From the NCBI GenBank assembly GCA_937891785.1, contig CALAGN010000119.1, positions 1 to 56,246 of the forward strand: a stretch of 56,246 bases of DNA. Direction: 5' to 3'. The DNA comes from an uncultured Octadecabacter sp. (lineage in GTDB: Bacteria; Pseudomonadota; Alphaproteobacteria; Rhodobacterales; Rhodobacteraceae). Numbering within the stretch: position 1 is the first letter of the stretch; every line of letters begins with the position of its first letter. Position numbers and translations under genes: made by a program. The notes under the pieces were generated by a model. It saw nothing but the letters and a program-made list of their open reading frames with translations, did no database searches and was not told the origin of the DNA. Shown here one piece after another: positions 35,068 through 44,096 of this stretch.

Positions 35068-37782
35068 ATGGCCAAGAAAATGCTAATCGATGCGACCCAC
35101 CCGGAAGAAACCCGAGTTGTGGTCGTGGACGGAAACAAAGTCGAGGAATTCGACTTTGAATCCCAAGCCCGCCGCCAACTGGCGGGCAATATCTACCTTG
35201 CGAAGGTAACACGGGTCGAACCCTCGCTTCAGGCAGCGTTCATTGACTATGGCGGCAACCGACACGGGTTCCTTGCATTCAACGAAATCCACCCTGATTA
35301 CTATCAGATTCCCGTTGCAGATCGTCAGGCGCTGATCGCCGAAGAAAAGGCCTATTCCGAAGCGCAAAAGGCCGAAAGCGAGGCCGAGGAAACCAAGCCC
35401 AAGCGCGGCCGCCGTCGCCGCAGCAGCCCCAAAGCGGCTGACGTCCAAACGCAGGATGCGGTCATAACCGCTGATCCCGCCCAAACGACCGAGGAAGAAA
35501 CCTCGGGCGATATCGCGGGTATGGAAACGATTGATCTGAACGTCGGCGAAGAGGGCAGTAGCCCTATGGAAACCGTCGCGGACACGCCGGTTGAAACGCC
35601 CACGGCTGACGCTGATGACAGCTATCATGACGACGAGGACGAACAGCCTTATGTCGCCATGGATGACGCGGCCGAAAAGGACGAAACAATCGAAGTCGTC
35701 GCTGACGAAGACGACGTCGAAGATGTGCGCCCCGTCCGTAAACCACGCCCCAAGCGTTATAAGATCGAAGAAGTCGTCAAAGTGCGCCAGATTCTTTTGG
35801 TGCAGGTCGTCAAAGAAGAGCGCGGCAACAAAGGCGCAGCCCTGACGACCTATCTGAGCCTCGCTGGTCGTTACTGCGTGCTGATGCCAAACACCGCACG
35901 CGGTGGTGGGATTTCCCGCAAAATTACCAACGTCGCAGACCGCAAGAAGTTGAAAGAAATCGCCAACGAGATTGATGTGCCCGAAGGCGCAGGTCTGATC
36001 GTACGCACGGCGGGCAGTCAGCGCACCAAGACTGAGATCAAGCGCGATTACGAATACCTGCTGCGTTTGTGGGAGCAGATCCGCGAACTGACGATGAAGT
36101 CCACAGCACCTGCGCCGATCTACGAAGAAGGCAACCTGATCAAACGCTCGATCCGCGATCTTTATTCCAAGGAAATCGACGAGGTAATTGTCGAAGGCGA
36201 ATTGGGCTATCGCACCGCCAAGGACTTCATGAAAATGATCATGCCGTCCCACGCCAAGAACGTGAAAAACTATCACGAAGCGATGCCGTTGTTTGCCCGT
36301 TATCAGGTCGAAAGCTACCTGTCAGGCATGTTCAATCCAACGGTGCAACTCCCCTCGGGCGGCTATATCGTGATCGGTATCACCGAAGCGCTGGTCGCAA
36401 TCGACGTCAACTCGGGCCGTGCAACCAAAGAAGGCAGCATCGAGCAGACCGCGACCAAGACCAACCTTGAAGCCGCCGCCGAAGTTGCGCGTCAGTTGCG
36501 CCTGCGCGACCTCGCGGGCCTGATCGTCATCGACTTTATCGACATGGACGAGCGTCGCAACAACGCGTCCGTCGAAAAGATGATGAAGGACAAGCTCAAG
36601 ACGGATCGCGCCCGCATTCAGGTGGGCCGGATTTCCGGTTTCGGCCTGATGGAAATGTCGCGCCAACGTCTGCGTCCCGGCATGATCGAAGCAACCACCC
36701 AGCCATGTCCGCATTGCCACGGTACGGGCTTGTTGCGCTCGGACGACAACCTTGCGCTGTCAATCCTGCGCCAGATTGAAGAAGAAGGTGTGCGTGGTCG
36801 TTCAAAGGAAGTGCTCGTCAAGGCACCGACAGCAATTGCCAACTACTTGATGAACCAGAAACGCGATCATGTGCTGGGAATCGAGGTGCGTTACGGGATG
36901 TCCGTGCGCCTTGAGGCCGATCCATTCATGATCTCGCCTGACTTCGCGATTGAAAAGTTCAAGACGGCCAGTCGCGTGATTGCCGAACCGTCGGTCAACG
37001 TTATTTCGTCTGATACGGCTGTCATGGCCGAAGTGATTGAAGAAGAAGAACCGGTCGAGGCACAGTCGGAAACCCAAGTCGATGCCCCCACCACAACGCC
37101 CGAGCAGGGTGATGCAGAAGGCTCGCCGAAAAAGCGCCGTCGTCGCCGTCGTCGTCGGCGCGGTGGTGGTAATGGTGATACGCAAAACAGCGAAAACGGC
37201 GAGATCACATCAGAAGCTCAAACAGACGACGATGCTGTGCAGACCGACGATACGACCGCTGCGGCGGCTGAAGCCGAAGCTGAGCCTGCGGTGGTGCAGG
37301 CCGACCAAGCACCGGCTGCTGAAAAGCCCAAGCGCACGCGGTCGCGCAATAAGCCAAAGGCAAAGGTTGTTGCCGAGGATTCACCCGTCGTTGAGGCGGT
37401 GACAGCCGATACCGAAGTTGCACCAGAGGCCGCTACCGATGAAGAGGCCAAGCCGGTCAAGAAACGCGCACCACGTAGCCGTAAAAAGGCGGAACCAAAG
37501 CCCGAAACGGCCGAAGATTCGGCCGAGGGCGTGGTCGAATCCGCACCTGCCACAGAGGATGCGCCCAGGCCAAAAGCCGCGCCGCGCAAACGTGCGTCAC
37601 GCGCGAAGCCCAAGCCGGTCGAGGCAGCCACCGAAACCGCGCCTGCGCCTGAACCTGCTGCATCTGAACCTGCCGCACCCAAGGCTCCGGCCCTGCAAGC
37701 GACAGCCCCTTCGGAACCTGTGTCCGAAGAACCAAATGCGGCTAAGCCCAAGCGTAAGGGCTGGTGGTCACTTGGTGGCTAA
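35068..37782 (+). CDS. rne: Ribonuclease E
   Basis: A 904-residue essential endoribonuclease of mRNA decay and rRNA/tRNA processing. The S1 domain is split by a long acidic insertion (about residues 86-230, rich in Asp/Glu with an early Arg patch), as is usual in alphaproteobacteria. The catalytic DNase I-like domain contains VAIDVNSGRATKEG and LIVIDFIDMD, which carry the metal-binding aspartates. The Zn-link is CPHCHGTG (about 547-554). The C-terminal third is a disordered scaffold with a run of nine arginines (about 692-700) and many Ala/Pro/Glu repeats, probably for RNA and degradosome partners. It is followed by a strong terminator. Confidence 0.95.
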   Translation: MAKKMLIDATHPEETRVVVVDGNKVEEFDFESQARRQLAGNIYLAKVTRVEPSLQAAFIDYGGNRHGFLAFNEIHPDYYQIPVADRQALIAEEKAYSEAQKAESEAEETKPKRGRRRRSSPKAADVQTQDAVITADPAQTTEEETSGDIAGMETIDLNVGEEGSSPMETVADTPVETPTADADDSYHDDEDEQPYVAMDDAAEKDETIEVVADEDDVEDVRPVRKPRPKRYKIEEVVKVRQILLVQVVKEERGNKGAALTTYLSLAGRYCVLMPNTARGGGISRKITNVADRKKLKEIANEIDVPEGAGLIVRTAGSQRTKTEIKRDYEYLLRLWEQIRELTMKSTAPAPIYEEGNLIKRSIRDLYSKEIDEVIVEGELGYRTAKDFMKMIMPSHAKNVKNYHEAMPLFARYQVESYLSGMFNPTVQLPSGGYIVIGITEALVAIDVNSGRATKEGSIEQTATKTNLEAAAEVARQLRLRDLAGLIVIDFIDMDERRNNASVEKMMKDKLKTDRARIQVGRISGFGLMEMSRQRLRPGMIEATTQPCPHCHGTGLLRSDDNLALSILRQIEEEGVRGRSKEVLVKAPTAIANYLMNQKRDHVLGIEVRYGMSVRLEADPFMISPDFAIEKFKTASRVIAEPSVNVISSDTAVMAEVIEEEEPVEAQSETQVDAPTTTPEQGDAEGSPKKRRRRRRRRRGGGNGDTQNSENGEITSEAQTDDDAVQTDDTTAAAAEAEAEPAVVQADQAPAAEKPKRTRSRNKPKAKVVAEDSPVVEAVTADTEVAPEAATDEEAKPVKKRAPRSRKKAEPKPETAEDSAEGVVESAPATEDAPRPKAAPRKRASRAKPKPVEAATETAPAPEPAASEPAAPKAPALQATAPSEPVSEEPNAAKPKRKGWWSLGG

Positions 37783-37842
37783 GACGATGGGCGATTAGGA
37801 CGATGGGCGTGTAAGAAACCGCTGCAACCTGCAAAAAAACAA

Positions 37843-37873
37843 GGCCGCTGCGCAGATGCGTGGCGGTTTTTTT
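37843..37873 (+). terminator. Rho-independent terminator of rne
   Basis: CCGCTGCGC (37845-37853) pairs with GCGTGGCGG (37858-37866) over the loop AGAT, with two GU pairs, followed by seven Ts (37867-37873). The T tract overlaps the stop codon of the convergent tusA gene. Confidence 0.88.
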
Positions 37874-38105
37874 ATGGCCCGCGCCGGACCAGATAGGCTG
37901 TAACAGGGCCATCCGTAGTCGCCGATATAAACGCATGCCCCGTCTGCGCGCAGAAATGTGGCACGTCGATCACTGCTGCAGGATCATCCGCCAAAAGGCG
38001 CAAGACCGCACCCGCTTTCATCCCCGCCAACGCCTTGCGCGCACGCAAAACGGGCAGGGGGCAAAGCAGTCCAATGGCGTCGATTTCCAGATCTGGGTTG
38101 TGCAT
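37872..38105 (-). CDS. TusA-family sulfurtransferase
   Basis: A 77-residue sulfur-carrier protein with the family CPxP motif (LLCPLPVLRARKAL); the first cysteine, C15, carries persulfide sulfur. TusA proteins pass sulfur to tRNA thiolation, molybdenum cofactor or dissimilatory pathways. It is divergent from ccdA with 109 bases between starts. No tus or dsr partner genes are present, so the acceptor is unknown. Its TAA lies in the T tract of the rne terminator. Confidence 0.88.
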   Translation of the reverse strand: MHNPDLEIDAIGLLCPLPVLRARKALAGMKAGAVLRLLADDPAAVIDVPHFCAQTGHAFISATTDGPVTAYLVRRGP

Positions 38106-38214
38106 ATCACCCGATTAGGGCGGTTGTGACATCAAGTCCACAAAGATGTGACCTTTGATGTGGTGACGCCGCGCGCGGCTTGGACTAAAGCTAGTGCAAG
38201 AAAAAGGAGCGCCG

Positions 38215-38970
38215 ATGCTTTCGCCTGATCTACTTCTTGATGCGACCTTGTTGCCTGCCATGGCCATTGCGCTGGTTGCGGGGCTGTTGTCGTTTCTGAG
38301 CCCCTGCGTACTGCCGATCGTGCCACCTTATCTGGCCTATATGGGCGGGGTATCAGTCAGCGACATGGATGAAATCGGCGCCAAACGGGGCAGTGTGTTG
38401 CTGGCGGCGGTGTTCTTTGTGCTGGGCTTGTCGACGGTGTTTATCCTGTTGGGGTTTGCGTTTTCCGCCATGGGGCGCGCAATGTTGGCCTATCAGGACT
38501 GGTTCATCACCATCGCCGGGGTCGTGATTATGATCTTCGGTGCGCATTTCATCGGCATCTTTCGCATTCCGTTTCTGGACCGAGAAGCGCGGGTGGCAGC
38601 AGGCGATCACGGCGGATCAGCCCTTGGGGCCTATGTGCTCGGCTTGGCGTTTGCCTTTGGATGGACACCCTGTTTGGGGCCGGTTCTGGGCGCGATCCTC
38701 GGGCTTGCTGCATCCGAGGCAGACCTGTGGCGCGGTGCAACTCTGCTGGCGTTCTATGCATTGGGATTGGGCGTACCGTTCTTGCTGGTTGCGGCGTTCT
38801 TTCCGGCGCTCAAAGGGCCAATGGCATGGATGAAACGGCATATGCAGCGCATCGAGCGGATATCGGGGCTGTTGCTTTGGACCGTGGGACTGTTGATGCT
38901 GACGGGCCAGTTCACCGCGTTCAGCTGGTGGCTGCTTGAGACATTCCCAGCGCTCGCGACACTTGGCTAG
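38215..38970 (+). CDS. ccdA: CcdA-type cytochrome c biogenesis / thiol-disulfide membrane protein
   Basis: A 251-residue membrane protein with six helices and the paired cysteine motifs of CcdA: LSPCVLPIVPPYLAYMGG in helix 1 and WTPCLGPVLGAIL in helix 4. It carries reducing equivalents from cytoplasmic thioredoxin to the periplasm for haem attachment to c-type cytochromes. AAGGAG lies 8 bases before ATG 38215, so the GTG at 38194 is rejected. The following gene is unrelated. Confidence 0.92.
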   Translation: MLSPDLLLDATLLPAMAIALVAGLLSFLSPCVLPIVPPYLAYMGGVSVSDMDEIGAKRGSVLLAAVFFVLGLSTVFILLGFAFSAMGRAMLAYQDWFITIAGVVIMIFGAHFIGIFRIPFLDREARVAAGDHGGSALGAYVLGLAFAFGWTPCLGPVLGAILGLAASEADLWRGATLLAFYALGLGVPFLLVAAFFPALKGPMAWMKRHMQRIERISGLLLWTVGLLMLTGQFTAFSWWLLETFPALATLG

Positions 38971-38977
38971 CGTGAGT

Positions 38978-39035
38978 GGGGGCGTTGCCCCCCGTCCTGT
39001 GGTCGTCTCCTGGAGTGTATTTGAACAAAAGAAGC
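38978..39035. repeat. Dispersed repeat, copy 3, with GGGGGC/GCCCCC hairpin
   Basis: GGGGGC (38978-38983) pairs with GCCCCC (38987-38992). About 20 bases later comes GGAGTGTATTTGAACAAAAG and AAG, the same tail pattern as the other copies. It lies between ccdA and the hydrolase gene. Confidence 0.5.
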
Positions 39036-39083
39036 GCTGAGTCGCGGCTTATTATTGCCGAAGTTTGCCTTTAGAGTGCGGGC

Positions 39084-40328
39084 ATGAGTGAAACGGATCA
39101 AACAGCGCAGGTACGTAAGCGACGGGTTTTTTACATTCCCGGCTATGATCCTATCCATCCGCGCCGCTACCGCGAATTATATCGCACTGAAAGTGCCGCG
39201 CAGGCCAAGATTTCAGGGTATCGGATCGCTGTTAGCCCAAAACAAGGTGGCGGGGTTTATGGCTGGCATGTGACGGCTGATATTGGCACACCCGTGGTGG
39301 CCGATGTGGAGGTGCTGGTCTGGTCCGATATCGTGCGTGACAGCATGTCCAATTCGATCCCGGCCACCTATTTGCAATTGTTGCGTACAGCCTGGACCTA
39401 CATCGCAAGTGGCGCGTTGCGTCGTTTGATGTGGCTCCGCAAGGGGCCAGTGATTGCGGCCCTTTATCCGGTGGGCATGTTGTTCGCACAATTGCTGCTG
39501 GCACTGGTCGTTGGCGGGCTGGCCGGGCGCGGTGTTTTGGCTGGTTTGGCGCTTGTGTGGGATGCGCCTGGGCTGGTTTCGTCGTTGATTTGGTGGCCGA
39601 TATTTCTGACGTTAACCGTCTGGATACTGCGCTGGTTTAAAAAGAAGGACGGCAAGTTCTATGCCTATTACCTGATGCATGACTTTGCCTATTCTGCCAA
39701 TTGGAACGGCGCGAACCCGCCTGAATTGGAGGCCCGCATGGCGGAGTTTGGCGATACGATTGCCGGTGCCCTGCAAGGGGATGTGGACGAGGTTTTGGTC
39801 GTTGGTCATTCATCGGGCGCGCATCTGGCGGTGTCGATCCTTGCCGATCTGATCCGCGTGGGGCAGGTGCCTGCAACAGGTCCGGCGTTTGGTTTCTTGT
39901 CGCTGGGGCAGGTGGTGCCGATGGTGTCGTTCCTGCGTGATGCGCAGCGGTTGCGCGCCGATCTTGCATTCCTGAGCCTAAGTGACCAGCTGACATGGGT
40001 CGATGTCACAGCCCCAGGCGATGGCTGCGCCTTTGCGCTATGTGATCCGGTGGCCGTGTCCGGTGTGGCGCCGGTCGGGCAAAAATGGCCACTGGTGATC
40101 TCGGCGGCATTTACCCAATCGCTGAGCGCGCAACGTTGGAAAGAGTTGCGCTGGAAGTTTTTTCGGCTGCATTTTCAATACCTTTGCGCCTTTGATCGCC
40201 CACGCGACTATGACTACTTTCAAATTACCGCAGGGCCGTTGACGCTTGGAGATCGCTATCGCGACCGCCCCCCGTCTAAATCACGCATTGATGTGCCCGC
40301 GTCGAAATACACGAGCGTCGCGCCGTGA
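39084..40328 (+). CDS. Alpha/beta-hydrolase-like membrane protein
   Basis: A 414-residue protein. An N-terminal strand RRVFYIPGYDP is typical of a hydrolase fold, then two hydrophobic helices (about residues 130-190) interrupt it, and the nucleophile elbow GHSSG follows at about 242. This suggests a membrane-anchored serine esterase or lipase. I do not recognise a named family. Its TGA overlaps the GTG of the P450 gene (GTGA), so the two are translationally coupled. Confidence 0.7.
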   Translation: MSETDQTAQVRKRRVFYIPGYDPIHPRRYRELYRTESAAQAKISGYRIAVSPKQGGGVYGWHVTADIGTPVVADVEVLVWSDIVRDSMSNSIPATYLQLLRTAWTYIASGALRRLMWLRKGPVIAALYPVGMLFAQLLLALVVGGLAGRGVLAGLALVWDAPGLVSSLIWWPIFLTLTVWILRWFKKKDGKFYAYYLMHDFAYSANWNGANPPELEARMAEFGDTIAGALQGDVDEVLVVGHSSGAHLAVSILADLIRVGQVPATGPAFGFLSLGQVVPMVSFLRDAQRLRADLAFLSLSDQLTWVDVTAPGDGCAFALCDPVAVSGVAPVGQKWPLVISAAFTQSLSAQRWKELRWKFFRLHFQYLCAFDRPRDYDYFQITAGPLTLGDRYRDRPPSKSRIDVPASKYTSVAP

Positions 40329-41677
40329 TCCCGCCCAAGCCCCCATCACGCCCCGAGAAGATTTCGCTGTGGCGGTATGTACGGTTGTTTCGCAGTGATA
40401 TCCTGTCGGCCCAGCCCGCGAAATTATACCGCGCATGGATGGCTGAATTTCGCACGCCGTTCTTTCGCAGCTTCATGGCCAATGACCCAGCGCTGGTGAA
40501 AACCGTGCTTAAGGAGCGTCCTGATGATTTTCCAAAATCGGACCGGATTGGCGCGGGGCTGCGGCCTCTTTTGGGCGATAGTGTTTTCCTGACCAACGGC
40601 GCGGCGTGGAAACGCCAGCGCCGCATCATTGATCCTGCGTTTGAAGGCGGGCGTTTGCGCGACACATATCCGGCAATGTATGCCGCTGCGCAGGCTGCGG
40701 TGGCGCGGCTTGATGCGGTCGCAGACGGCACTCCGCATGAGGTTGAAGCCGAGACAAGCCATGCCGCCGCCGATGTGATTTTCCGCACGCTATTTTCCAT
40801 TCCTATCGAGCATGAAATTGCTGCCGATGTGTTCACCAAATTCCGTGATTATCAGCGCAGCCAGCCGATCTTGAATCTGGCGGCGTTCATCCCTGTCCCG
40901 CACTGGTTCCCACGCTTTTTCAAGGGCGAGACCAAGCGCACGGCGCGTGATATTCGCGCACTTATTACCCAACTGACCACGCGGCGGATGGCAGAGATCA
41001 TAGCAGGCACGGCGCCTGATGATCTGGCCACGAAAATCATGACCACCGCTGACCCGCTGACTGGCGAAACATTCACAACCGAAGAAATGGTAGATCAGGT
41101 CGCGATTTTCTTCCTCGCGGGGCATGAAACCTCGGCCAGTGCATTAGCGTGGACGCTGTATTTGATGGCGCTTTATCCTAATTGGCAGGACCGTTTGGCG
41201 CAGGAGGCGCAGGCACTGACGGGCCCCGATTTCAAGCTGGTCGGCAAACTGCGCTTGTCCAAGGACGTGTTCCGTGAAGCTCTGCGACTTTATCCGCCCG
41301 TGCCGATGATGGTTCGCGAGGCGGCATGTCCGGAAACTTTCCGCGAGCGGGCGGTGCCGAAAGGCGCGCAGATTGTACTCAGCCCATGGCATCTGCATCG
41401 CCACGAACGGTTGTGGGATAATCCGGACGGGTTTGACCCGACCCGTTGGGGAACCGCGAACGGCAAACAATGCCAGCGCGAGGCCTATATTCCGTTTTCC
41501 GCTGGGCCGCGTGTTTGCACTGGCGCGGGGTTTGCGATGGTCGAAGGGCCGCTAATCCTGTCGATGCTGCTGCGCAGTTATCGCTTTGAGGTCGTGGGAG
41601 GCCGCATGCCTGTGCCCGTGGCGCATCTGACCGTGCGCGCCAAGGACGGGATATGGCTGCGGATTACGCCCCGCTAG
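40325..41677 (+). CDS. Cytochrome P450
   Basis: A 450-residue soluble P450. The oxygen-activating I-helix motif AGHETSA, the ExxR motif (EALRLYPP), the segment FDPTRW and the haem-binding loop FSAGPRVCTGAGFA with the cysteine ligand are all present. It resembles bacterial P450s related to CYP4/CYP102 types. It starts at GTG overlapping the stop of the hydrolase gene, so substrate handling may be shared. No ferredoxin or reductase gene is next to it. Confidence 0.92.
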   Translation: MIPPKPPSRPEKISLWRYVRLFRSDILSAQPAKLYRAWMAEFRTPFFRSFMANDPALVKTVLKERPDDFPKSDRIGAGLRPLLGDSVFLTNGAAWKRQRRIIDPAFEGGRLRDTYPAMYAAAQAAVARLDAVADGTPHEVEAETSHAAADVIFRTLFSIPIEHEIAADVFTKFRDYQRSQPILNLAAFIPVPHWFPRFFKGETKRTARDIRALITQLTTRRMAEIIAGTAPDDLATKIMTTADPLTGETFTTEEMVDQVAIFFLAGHETSASALAWTLYLMALYPNWQDRLAQEAQALTGPDFKLVGKLRLSKDVFREALRLYPPVPMMVREAACPETFRERAVPKGAQIVLSPWHLHRHERLWDNPDGFDPTRWGTANGKQCQREAYIPFSAGPRVCTGAGFAMVEGPLILSMLLRSYRFEVVGGRMPVPVAHLTVRAKDGIWLRITPR

Positions 41678-41886
41678 CTCGACTGCGCTGCTTTGAGCAC
41701 CGCCACGCGGACCGCCGAGGCCAGGCCGACGTCGCCGCGTGCTTCGTCGATTTCAATCGCCAACCCGTTCAGGGTTTTGCCCTGCGCGCGGGCCAGCGCG
41801 CGAAACGCCACCCAGAATTCAGGCTCCAGCGATACCGACGTGCGGTGCCCGCGTAACGTCAGTGAGTGTTTTTCGGGGCGGGTCAT
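41674..41886 (-). CDS. Ribbon-helix-helix domain protein
   Basis: A 70-residue RHH_4-type protein (KHSLTLRGHRTSVSLEPEFW at the start, then a two-helix region). It may bind DNA as a dimer. It is the last gene of fumC-DUF4169-RHH, overlapping DUF4169 by 4 bases (ATGA), and ends against the stop of the convergent P450 gene. The cluster looks like one operon. Confidence 0.85.
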   Translation of the reverse strand: MTRPEKHSLTLRGHRTSVSLEPEFWVAFRALARAQGKTLNGLAIEIDEARGDVGLASAVRVAVLKAAQSS

Positions 41887-42059
41887 TCGTCGTCGAACTT
41901 AAGCTGATCCAATCGCGCGCGCGCCTGTTCCGACTTTGTTGTAACCAGTAGGCGTTCCGCTTTGGTGCGTCCGTGTTTCACGGCATTTACATCGGCGCGG
42001 GCCTTTTTATTGGCCCGCTCCTTTTCCTTGCGCGCGTGGTTAAGGTTGATCGGCTTCAT
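41883..42059 (-). CDS. DUF4169 family small protein
   Basis: A 58-residue, very basic, helical protein starting [20 protein letters not shown] and ending LDQLKFDDE. It fits the DUF4169 family. The ATG overlaps the fumC stop (AAAATGA), and its TGA overlaps the start of the RHH gene, so all three are translationally coupled. Its function is unknown; the high charge suggests nucleic-acid or protein binding. Confidence 0.85.
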   Translation of the reverse strand: MKPINLNHARKEKERANKKARADVNAVKHGRTKAERLLVTTKSEQARARLDQLKFDDE

Positions 42060-43447
42060 TTTGGGCCAATCATGTCCTCAGGGCGCACGACAGCATCAAA
42101 CGTTTCGCCGTCAACAAACCCCAAAGCAATCGCTTCTTCACGCAGGGTTGTGCCGTTTTTATGCGCGGTTTTGGCGACCTTGGTGGCGTTGTCATAGCCG
42201 ATTGTCGGGGCCAGCGCCGTTACCAGCATCAGCGATTCCTTCATCAGCTTGTCGATTCGTGGCGCGTTGGCTTGGGTCCCCATCAGCATACGTTCGGTAA
42301 AGCTGTCGGCGACATCGCCCAAAAGTTGCATGGATTGCAACAGGTTGTAGGCCATCATCGGGTTGTAGACGTTCAACTCAAAATGCCCTTGGCTTCCCGC
42401 AAAACTGATCGCAGCGTCGTTGCCAAGGATGTGCGCACAGACCTGCGTCATGGCTTCTGCTTGGGTCGGGTTGACCTTGCCCGGCATGATCGAACTGCCG
42501 GGTTCGTTTTCCGGCAGGATCAATTCGCCCAGACCAGAGCGCGGGCCGGACCCCAGCAAGCGAATATCGCTGGCGATTTTATAGGCGGCCATGGCGGCGG
42601 TTTTGATCGCACCGGACATGAACACCATAGCGTCATGCGCGGCGAGGGCCTCGAATTTATTGGGCGCAGTGACAAACGGCAGGCTCGTGATCTCAGCCAT
42701 ATGCGCGGCCACAGTCGTGTCCCAGCCCTTGGCGGTGTTCAGGCCCGTGCCAACGGCCGTGCCGCCCTGCGCCAGTTCGTAAATTCCCGGGAGCGCAAGG
42801 TTGATGCGCATGATGCCGTTGCGGATCTGCTGGGCGTAGCCGGAAAATTCCTGACCCAATGTCAGCGGTGTTGCGTCTTGGGTATGGGTGCGACCGATCT
42901 TGATGATGTCTTTGAATTCTTCCGACTTCGCCTCAAGGCCCGATGCGAATTTGTCCAACCCCGGCAGCAACACGTCGCGCACCATCATCGCCGATGCAAT
43001 ATGCATGGCGGTGGGAAACGTGTCGTTTGACGACTGGCCCATGTTGCAATGATCGTTGGGATGCACGGGGTCTTTCGAGCCGATGACGCAGCCCAGCATT
43101 TCAATCGCACGGTTGGCGATCACCTCGTTGGCATTCATGTTTGACTGCGTGCCTGATCCTGTCTGCCAGACGACCAGCGGGAAATGATCATCCAGTTTGC
43201 CGTCAATTACTTCGCCAGCGGCGGCAATGATCGCATCGGCCAGTTTGCCGTCAAGTTTGCCGGACGCCTTGTTCGCCTGCGCACAGGCCATTTTGATAAC
43301 GCCAAGCGCGCGTACGATGGCGACGGGCTGTTTTTCCCAACCGATCGGGAAATTCATGATGCTGCGCTGGGTCTGCGCGCCCCAATAGCGGGAGTTTTCG
43401 ACCTCAAGCGGGCCAAAGCTGTCGGTTTCGGTGCGTGTCTGGGTCAT
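42056..43447 (-). CDS. fumC: Class II fumarate hydratase
   Basis: A 463-residue oxygen-stable fumarase of the TCA cycle. The superfamily signature [13 protein letters not shown] is present, with [12 protein letters not shown], the catalytic-region segment [16 protein letters not shown], and [14 protein letters not shown]. It is the first gene of the fumC-DUF4169-RHH operon. Confidence 0.96.
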   Translation of the reverse strand: MTQTRTETDSFGPLEVENSRYWGAQTQRSIMNFPIGWEKQPVAIVRALGVIKMACAQANKASGKLDGKLADAIIAAAGEVIDGKLDDHFPLVVWQTGSGTQSNMNANEVIANRAIEMLGCVIGSKDPVHPNDHCNMGQSSNDTFPTAMHIASAMMVRDVLLPGLDKFASGLEAKSEEFKDIIKIGRTHTQDATPLTLGQEFSGYAQQIRNGIMRINLALPGIYELAQGGTAVGTGLNTAKGWDTTVAAHMAEITSLPFVTAPNKFEALAAHDAMVFMSGAIKTAAMAAYKIASDIRLLGSGPRSGLGELILPENEPGSSIMPGKVNPTQAEAMTQVCAHILGNDAAISFAGSQGHFELNVYNPMMAYNLLQSMQLLGDVADSFTERMLMGTQANAPRIDKLMKESLMLVTALAPTIGYDNATKVAKTAHKNGTTLREEAIALGFVDGETFDAVVRPEDMIGPK

Positions 43448-43539
43448 GGCGCTGTCCTCTGGGAATTCATTTGGTATGCCGTTGCATGCCGTTTAGCATC
43501 GTGGATGCGCGCGCCGCAACGGGCCTGATGCCGCAATCG

Positions 43540-44019
43540 CTATTTGCGGAAACTATCAAGGCTGACAACTTCGGCCTCGGGGTGGCCTGCTTCGTCGGGT
43601 TCGACCATTTCATCCATCGGGGCTTCGGGATGAATATCGGCGTCGTCGTTTTCCGCATCTTCATCGTCTTGACTTTCGAAGCGCAGGCCAAATTCGACAG
43701 ACGGATCGACGAAAGTTTTGATGGAATCGTACGGGATATAAAGCGGCTCAGGGGAATCGCCAAAGCTGAGGGTGATGGCAAAGCCGTCGTCCGTAACTTT
43801 CAGGTTTTCAAACCAGTGCTGGATCACCACGGTCATTTCGCCAGGATAGCGATCCGACAGCCAATCAGCGATCTGCACATCGGGGTGCATCGTATCAAAA
43901 GTGATAAAAAAGTGGTGCTCGCCCGGAAGGCCGTTTTTGCCGACATCCGTCAGCACCTTTTGGATTAGGCCCCGCATGGCGCGGTGCATGAGGTTTCCAT
44001 AATCAATGGTGCGGGTCAT
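43540..44019 (-). CDS. sspB: SspB-like ClpXP adaptor (alphaproteobacterial type)
   Basis: A 159-residue SspB. It binds ssrA-tagged proteins and hands them to ClpXP. The folded domain (about residues 1-110) includes FFITFDTMHPDVQI and LYIPYDSIKTFVDPS. An acidic linker follows, and the C-terminal tail VVSLDSFRK is the ClpX-binding module. ATG 44019 is chosen because AAGGA lies about 9 bases upstream; the frame extends to 44052. The tmRNA that makes such tags is encoded about 5 kb away. Confidence 0.88.
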   Translation of the reverse strand: MTRTIDYGNLMHRAMRGLIQKVLTDVGKNGLPGEHHFFITFDTMHPDVQIADWLSDRYPGEMTVVIQHWFENLKVTDDGFAITLSFGDSPEPLYIPYDSIKTFVDPSVEFGLRFESQDDEDAENDDADIHPEAPMDEMVEPDEAGHPEAEVVSLDSFRK

Positions 44020-44096
44020 GCGGATCATCCTTCGGCAGCTTGCCTTAACCATACGGGATTCGGAGCCGGATGAAAGGGGCTGCCCACTGTTAATAG

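Noticed and set aside
34923-35159. 78-codon frame with GGAG upstream overlapping the rne start
   Set aside because: Tempting as a leader peptide, but it runs far into rne in another frame, has no family likeness, and its Arg-rich end is shadow translation.
35083-36276. 397-codon open frame antisense to rne
   Set aside because: Complement of conserved RNase E sequence with low-complexity Phe/Asp-rich translation; no start signal.
37090-37780. Possible tandem repeat array in the rne 3' end
   Set aside because: The repetition is loose Ala/Pro/Glu/Lys-rich low complexity of the RNase E scaffold, not a DNA repeat or CRISPR.
42161-43030. 289-codon frame antisense to fumC
   Set aside because: Shadow of fumC; its translation shows no recognisable domain and has no ribosome-binding site.
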